DNA of 64,000 nt from positions 5,318,949 through 5,382,948 of the forward strand of contig CM064430.1 of NCBI GenBank assembly GCA_032690845.1, written 5' to 3'. The notes under the pieces were generated by a model. That model worked only from the letters and a program-made list of their open reading frames with translations, ran no database searches and had not been told where the DNA came from. How positions within the stretch are numbered: position 1 is the first letter of the stretch; every line of letters begins with the position of its first letter. Shown piece after piece: positions 57,994 to 64,000 of this stretch. The translations under genes and the position numbers were made by a program. This DNA comes from Eleusine coracana subsp. coracana. Taxonomy: Eukaryota > Streptophyta > Magnoliopsida > Poales > Poaceae.

Positions 57994-58542
57994 CTCATGT
58001 TTCTTTCTCTCTTCAATGTACTTTCCCAAAATGTTTCCCTGGCTACTATTGTGATATGACTTATGTATTGAATAATCATCCAAAAGACCAACGTATTGAT
58101 GTTACATGACTCAATACTAAGAACTTTACAATGAGACTTTTATATGACTACAATATAAATTGTGACAGCGTTATCACCCTGTTATTAGGGGCCGCATTAT
58201 GCATTTACAGATTGAGAATAGCTCTCAGCGTGCTGTGTACATCAAGCCGATTACTTTAAATAAACATATCCAACCAGGTTAATCTGATTATGTATGCAGG
58301 CACTCCCAGCTTCCTACGGCGATGTAACTACAACTGTGACGGCTGTGGTGGCTTAGAAGTCGATCCGGAGTTTGGAACCGGGTGAAAACCTTGCACTGGC
58401 TTTTCGTCGGTGCCAACAATAATGATGTTTCTTTAGGCATTATAATTTTTCTTGAAGGTGTTGTCGTGGTGCCAATGCCATGTAATGCCGCAAAGTTACC
58501 AACTCATCTGTCTGAAATATTGTATCAGTTACTGCAAAGGAT
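57994..58542 (+). other. NLR-2 3' flank or 3' UTR
   Basis: Non-coding apart from the possible last exon at 58300-58356. No canonical AATAAA is near the stop; 'gaataatc' at about 58070 is the closest. Confidence 0.4.
58300..58356 (+). other. Possible alternative last exon of NLR-2
   Basis: If AAG|GTTTTG at 57969/57970 served as donor, the acceptor 'tatgtatgcag' ending at 58299 would add 18 codons (ALPASYGDVTTTVTAVVA) and a stop at 58354-58356 in place of VLLEYND. The acceptor is good, but the donor GTTTTG is weak. Confidence 0.3.
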
Positions 58543-59096
58543 GTACCTATGTACTACAGAAGGCCAAGAAAAACATGTTTGATCTGCTAGTACAAGAAAT
58601 AATGGAGGAAACACTAACGCCAGACTGTAAACATCATAAAATTAATAGATCTACAATTACGATGCAAAGCAGTGTGCACTATTGCCTTTCGCAAGTCATG
58701 TGTGGAAAGACACTAGTGCGTGGACGATATTGGTTTATCACATTGCCTTTTTCTGACTAGCTACTTGAGAAAGGATCAGTAGTGAGAAGATGATTACAGG
58801 TTGGTCACTAAAATATTATTAGGCACTTCAGACTTGGCTGCACATTTTCATTCACTACGCTATTAGGACATATGGGGTGTGCATGTGGAATCGTGTTCTT
58901 TCAGAGAACCGGGGGAAGTACTCCGCGTTGTATTGAATTTTCCGGTGCTGCCAGTTGGCCACAAAAGCAAAGAATATTCTCACTCACATGTGGACCGACA
59001 AGTTGGTTGATTTCCGCTTTTGCTTTGGTCTGTTTTTCAAGGCACGTGAGAAGCAGCTACCGGGAGATGAGTAAAAGACTAAAGGGGTGGTAAAAA
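58543..59096 (+). repeat. Copy 2 of the module shared by both NLR 3' flanks
   Basis: This matches 44948-45515 in the same orientation, with small indels (for example 'gtgcgtggacgatattgg' against 'ggtattagttt'). The overlapping frames are short and unrelated to known proteins. Confidence 0.85.
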
Positions 59097-60874
59097 CGAT
59101 ACACCATCCGTCATATTTTAATTGGTATTTTGTAGTCTAGCTGACACGAGAATTAAGAAAAAGACGAGAAGGAAAGAGATAGAGATAGATATGTACTAGA
59201 AAGAGAGAAAAATACATCGGGAAGTGAGAATGCTAATTATTTTGAGAAAACTGAAGAGGATTATTTGTGTTTGATTTGACTACCTTTTTGCTTGTCATTT
59301 TACTATCATTTAATAGTGTCTTTTAAATATTGGAGGCACTTGGCACCTAACTTTAACCCCATTATAGAGCATGTTGTCGTTTGAGAGCTTTATTGTAGAA
59401 TCAGGTAACAAGATGACATAAATGATAAATTCAAAAAGGTCAATGCATTCTAACATGATTTTGAAGTTCAACACAGTATCAAATGGAAAACGTTTGAATT
59501 GTAAAGATGTAGATCTCGTCGATAGCTTTCCTAAACATAAATAGATGACCCTATTCGGATTTCGGAGCTAGGAGAAATAGGCCCCACAAAATGCATTGTG
59601 CACATAAGTCACAGGTGCCGACTAGCACCCACTTGTCCCGCCCAAAAAGGCCCAAAATGACTCTAGGAGGTAGTTTTTATCCCATAAATAGCAAACCTAT
59701 TCTACATGTATAATGGTCGGGTTTTCACAACTTTTGACATCAAAATTAGGTTAGACAATAGAGAGCTTCGTCTCGAGTGAATTTCGTGACGTTCCGATGA
59801 AAATTGTCATGCGCTAATTGGCACCAAATCCGCACCGATCACGTGACTGACTCCGACAGCCAGTTTGTCCCCATATTGTACCAGGAAGTAGAATAGGTCA
59901 ATCTAAGGTGCTTCCCCTGGCAAAACCTACTCATATCATGGAGAGATTATCTGTTCTTCCCTCGGTTTGTGGGGATCTTGCCATATGCATGTGATGATTA
60001 ATTGAATACATTTGTTGCTCTATATCGGTCTATTATAGTTCTTGCTTATTGTTAGTGGATTGGGTGATAGTATTGCAATAGTGCTTTTATTAGGTGATTG
60101 CCTTATTAGCCGTCGTTGTGATAGGATCTCAACGAATAGCTTTTGTCTACTTTTAACTAACAACCAGGTGGAGTCTTTATTCAGTTGTTTGATTTTTGCA
60201 TGCAAGTAAACCAAGACTGCGGGAAGTTCTCTTAATTCTTGCATAACTGTCATCTTTCTCTTCTTTTTAGTTTTTTCCATCACAATTAGTTCTTTGAGCT
60301 GCCTGTTGGTCGTAGTTATGCACCCACTTACATACCAGAAGAGGACGATGTATAGTTGTAGCATATTTTCCCTTAGAGTATTCCAAGGTTTAATCAAATT
60401 CATAGAGACCAGTGGGAATCAAGAAAAATAATTATTAAAAGATCTAGTTAAGCTTCTAAGGATGATGATGTTTTGTCGATGGGTTGAGGATGTGCCGATC
60501 GGCACTAAGGCTTTTTTAGAAAAAGGCTTTTTAAGTTCGGAGAGTGGCTTATAGAAAATTGTTTAGTGATTTTAACCAGATAATCTACTAGCTGAGATCG
60601 TAACCACGAAGCCTAGTCTAGCAGCATCATAAACAGGATTACTTGGCGCAAAAAGCCTAGACGAGTGATGAAGAGACTTCTCTGAGGGTCTCCTGTCATG
60701 AGTAGTCCTATTAATCAGTCTACATCTTTGCCTCTACACGTACCTCCTATGATGCATAAGTAGTTATACGTGCAAAATTGATTCATTACATGATCCAGAG
60801 TACTACCCTGATCACCACAATTAAGATAGCATCTAAGTACTTAGCCTATGTACTAAGTAAGGATCAAGCACATG
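59097..60874. other. Intergenic, LTR-like decayed sequence
   Basis: Phrases such as 'tagatctcgtcgatagcttt' and 'gacgttccgatgaaaattg' are the kind found in grass Gypsy LTRs, but no borders were found. The 127-codon minus frame at 60020-60403 has no recognised domain. Confidence 0.35.
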
Positions 60875-62491
60875 TGTAAGATTCAAGATCATTGATAATT
60901 AGATCCCCAAGGTATGTATGTTTTGGTGATTAATGTCAACTATGAAATTGTGGGCTAATATCTACATGAGTGTTATCTATGCATGAATCATCTCTAACAC
61001 TACTACAAATCCTATTGATGATTGTTGCCTTTCCGGTTGATGACAATGACCACAAGCATGAAGGCTTGTTGAGCTTGATGGAGTCCAAGGGTTGATGGAA
61101 CACTTGTCTAGTTGTTAGGGCTTGAGTCTATAGGAAAAACCAGACTATCAAGGGGGTCTAGATCATTTCTTTTAGGTTATGCTAGTCGGTGATGTGCATG
61201 GATGCTCAGTGAAATCACAGGCACTAGGTGACAGTGGAGAGACCAAGGAGCTATTGGATAAAGTCGGGAAACTAAGTCAAGCGAGGACGAGAAGTTTCAG
61301 CTTCTGGAGATAGAGACCAGACAGAAGGGCCAGAGAGATCGGACTATATGGTCATAAGAAGAAGTTTTAGATCAGAGTGCAGTTGCTGTGAGGAATTTGT
61401 TAGGGTGAAGACCCATAGAGACCGGATGGTTCGGTCTATATGGATGGGAACAGAACATAGGGAAGCAGTTTTGTAACAGCTCTGGAATAAATAGGAACTG
61501 TAGAGACCAGACGGTCCGGTTTGTACAGGAAACAACAGTGGACAGAGTGCAACGGCTCTGGAGGAGCCGTACGGTGAAGACTAGACTGTCTGGTCTTGAT
61601 AGAGACCGGAATGTATGGTCTGTACGTCTAGAAAATCTGTTTCATGGAGCAACGGATAGTTTGAGGTTAGAAGCCTATATAAAGTCATTGCTAGGGTCTT
61701 AAAGACCACCTTTGGCCATTGGGATCGCTGGAAGCATCAGTAGGGAGCCAAAGGGAAAAGAGAGGAGCACTAGGAGGAGATATTGGATATCTTGAGAGTG
61801 CTAAAGATTGTAACTTGAGCATCTATTCACATATAAGGCTAGGGTGTCCTTGAGAGTGTGATCTAGTTTGTTACTCTTGGTCTATGATGAGACCTAGACC
61901 ATTTAGGTGTTGGTGATTGAGCCTATCATGATTGGTTGTGAAGGTCGTCACATATTTGTACATGGTTGCAGCCCACCGTTGAAAGGGGCATCGATAGTGA
62001 GCGTCCATGTCAGCTCGGGTAGTCCGGCAAGTTCTCGAGGGAGGCAAGCTTGTGGCTTGATGGCAGTGGTGACACAACCGTGTCTTCACTCTGGGAGTGG
62101 TTGTGGGCTTGTGTGTGAGAACTCCACTTGGTGGTGGGAGGGACCGACACTCCGGTAGGACTGGTCCAATGAGAAGTAGGGGAAGGTGTCATCCTTTCGA
62201 GATCTTGAGAAAAAATCATGAGCATTCCTTGACTCTCTCTTTACTATTCTACATTTATTTTCTATAGAGGATAGGTTGACTTGAGGCTTACATAGCCTAG
62301 TGTGGCTTAGCTTCCATATTGCTTTTATCATGACCACTAGCATGTGTAGGATCTTAGCCTCCTAAAATTGTTTGGTTGCAATGATTGCTAGGGTTGAGCG
62401 AGGAAACAAAAGTATTTGTTGATTGTGGTTGGCTTACCGATTCACCCTCCCCCCCCCCCCCCCCCCTCTCGGTACGCCTTTGGTCCTTACA
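60875..62491 (+). mobile_element. 5' LTR (1,617 bp) of a Copia element of the left solo-LTR family
   Basis: It starts TGTAAG at 60875 and ends CTTACA at 62491, directly before the primer-binding site. It matches the solo LTR at 1012-2649 in inverse orientation. It carries a C22 run (62445-62466) before CTCGGTACGCC, and several near-palindromes of the GACCGGACNGTCCGGTC type at about 61315-61620. The C run differs in length between the copies. The 3' LTR lies beyond the window. Confidence 0.88.
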
Positions 62492-62492
62492 A

Positions 62493-62506
62493 TTGGTATC
62501 AGAGCC
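62493..62506 (+). other. Primer-binding site (initiator tRNA-Met)
   Basis: TTGGTATCAGAGCC lies one base after the LTR end. It is complementary to the 3' end of plant initiator tRNA-Met, the usual primer of Ty1-copia elements. Confidence 0.9.
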
Positions 62507-62555
62507 AAGTGCTCAATCTAGAGGCTTCACTGCCTTGAGTAAGGATGTCAGAAAG

Positions 62556-64000
62556 ATGGAGAGTGTTCCCATATTCAATGGTGAGGACTACAACTATTGG
62601 AAGGCTCGCATCCAAGCCTATCTTGAGTCCCTTGATCCAGAGATATGGAAGGTGACTCATGAGATAGATGCTGATGTGAATTCGCTTGATCTTGATTTTG
62701 TTAAGCACAACGCTAAGGCCAAAAAAGCTCTATTTGCATGCATAACTAAGGATGTCTTTGCTAGAGTGGATGCTAGTTTGACAGCACATATTATTTGGAA
62801 TGAAATCAAGAGCATTCACGAGGGAACTCATGATGTGAAAGAGGAAAACTAATTTGTGTTCAAGAACAAGTATGATAACTTCACTAGATTGTCATATGAG
62901 AGAGCTAATGTTGTGTATTCTCATTTTCATGTATAGTGGAGGAGATCAACTCTCTTGGGGATGACTTCAAGCTCAAGCCAATTGAAGTGAAAGAAGATTT
63001 GTGAGTTATTCAAGGACCCCAAGTACAAGTCCATAATCACCTTCATCCTTCAAGGTGATCTCAAGACAAACACCATCCAAGAAGTGCTTGGGAAGATCAC
63101 TGCTTTCACGAGCCATTAGTTGGGTCTGGATGATCCACAACCATCCAACCTAGCTCTTCAAGCTGAGAAGCAAGAACCTATCAAGAGGAAGAAGAACAAG
63201 AAGAAGGTGGTGGTTGATGAAGATGATGATGATGAAGATGACTTGAGTGGGGACTTGGCACTTCTCATGAGGAAGATGAAGACTTTCAATAACAAGTTTA
63301 TCTCCAAGTCTAAGGGAAAGTGCTTCAACTATGGCTTAAAGAATCACTTTGTTCAAGATTGCCCTAAACCCAAGAAAGAAGCTTTCAAAGCTCAAGAGTC
63401 AAGTGACAAAGAAGAAGAAGATCCCAAAGCGAAGCACCAGAAGAAGAGGTACTTCAACAAGGATAAGGGAAAAGGCAAAGAGGAAAAGAAGAAGTTCTCA
63501 CGCAAGGCTCTTGTTGGAAAGCGGATAAGTGACAACTCAAGTGAAGCATCCTCTTCCTCAAGTGAAGATGAAGAAGTGGCCGTTCTAGCCATGATAAGGA
63601 CCACTCTAGCTCGAGCTCTTCCTCCACCTCCCACGTGCCTCATGGCCACGATCCAGCTTAGGGAGAGTGAGGACAAGAACCGCGACGACAATGACGATGA
63701 GGAGCTCTCCTGCACTAAGCTTTGGAGCATGCTTGAGGTGGTAAGAGGTGGTAAGAAAAGAGAGTAAGTTGGCTAAGGACCATATTGGTGATCTTGAGAG
63801 TGAGATCAAGGACCTTGTCATTTCTCATGAGGCCCTAAACAAGAGTTATAACAAACTCAAGGGTGATCATGTAGAGATACGTGAGAAATATGAGGCCCTT
63901 GAACTTACTTTTGAGGCCTTTAATGTTGATAACCTTGCCTCCCCCTTCTCTAATTCATTAAAGAGTGATGCTTCTACTACTTTAAGAGATGCAAAGTGTG
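62556..64000 (+). pseudogene. Broken Sirevirus-type gag, running off the window
   Basis: The structural nucleocapsid protein of a Copia retrotransposon. The start MESVPIFNGEDYNYWKARI is typical of the gag_pre/UBN2 region. The frame stops at 62850-62852 and re-opens, after several changes of frame, at about 63120. There a K-rich, acidic segment holds a zinc knuckle, CFNYGLKNHFVQDC (about 63321-63362), in which the second Cys is Tyr. Another frame change near 63750 leads to a coiled-coil-like stretch (IGDLESEIKDL, EIREKYEALELTFEAF) to the window end. The long coiled-coil C-terminus fits the Sirevirus type. At least three breaks make it non-functional. Pol lies beyond the window. Confidence 0.8.

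Overview
The window is nuclear DNA of a grass, most likely a panicoid (sorghum, sugarcane, Miscanthus or maize type). The signs are introns with GT-AG borders, Sirevirus-type Copia elements, a CACTA element with CACTCGGCAAAGA subterminal repeats, Stowaway and Tourist MITEs, and two CC-NB-ARC-LRR (NLR) immune-receptor genes. I cannot name the species from the sequence alone.

Only two host genes are supported, both on the + strand. NLR-1 (exons 15416-15709, 27772-28914 and 31739 to about 34.1 kb, perhaps plus a micro-exon at 36299-36340) encodes about 1,273 residues. Its 12-kb first intron splits the coiled-coil domain from the NB-ARC domain. NLR-2 (exons 52334-53214 and 56019-57993) encodes 951 residues and has a 2.8-kb intron inside the NB-ARC domain, just before kinase-2. 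Both reading frames join cleanly across the introns. NLR-1 has weakened nucleotide-binding motifs, while those of NLR-2 are nearly canonical. They belong to different NLR subfamilies, yet a sequence module of about 560 bp occurs downstream of each.

Nearly everything else is transposable elements. Left flank (1-15.3 kb): the 3' end of a Sirevirus-like element whose LTR is split by a solo LTR of another family, then MITEs, a diverged tandem duplication and a hAT-like element. NLR-1 intron 1 (15.7-27.8 kb): a degenerate full-length antisense Copia element, a Mutator-like MITE, a Copia 5' fragment, a Tourist MITE and a SINE. Intron 2 (28.9-31.7 kb): Stowaway MITEs. 3' end of NLR-1 (34.1-36 kb): a CACTA element and a GC-rich hAT element. 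Between the genes (36.7-52 kb): an L1 LINE split by a second, antisense L1 LINE; a hAT-like element split by a Helitron; an LTR fragment; and an RTE-type LINE relic. NLR-2 intron: a Stowaway MITE, three copies of a 215-bp tandem repeat and a Mutator-like foldback. Right end (60.9-64 kb): the 5' LTR, primer-binding site and broken gag of a Copia element of the same family as the solo LTR at the left end, in the opposite orientation.

Four independent element-in-element nests can be resolved, three of them to the base by target-site duplications or by insertion rules. This is a typical NLR locus expanded by transposons. No CRISPR, operon or bacterial feature is present, and I did not find a convincing new biological system. 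The most unusual points are the transposon-filled NLR-1 with altered ATPase motifs, the shared 3' module, and the 215-bp repeat in the NLR-2 intron.
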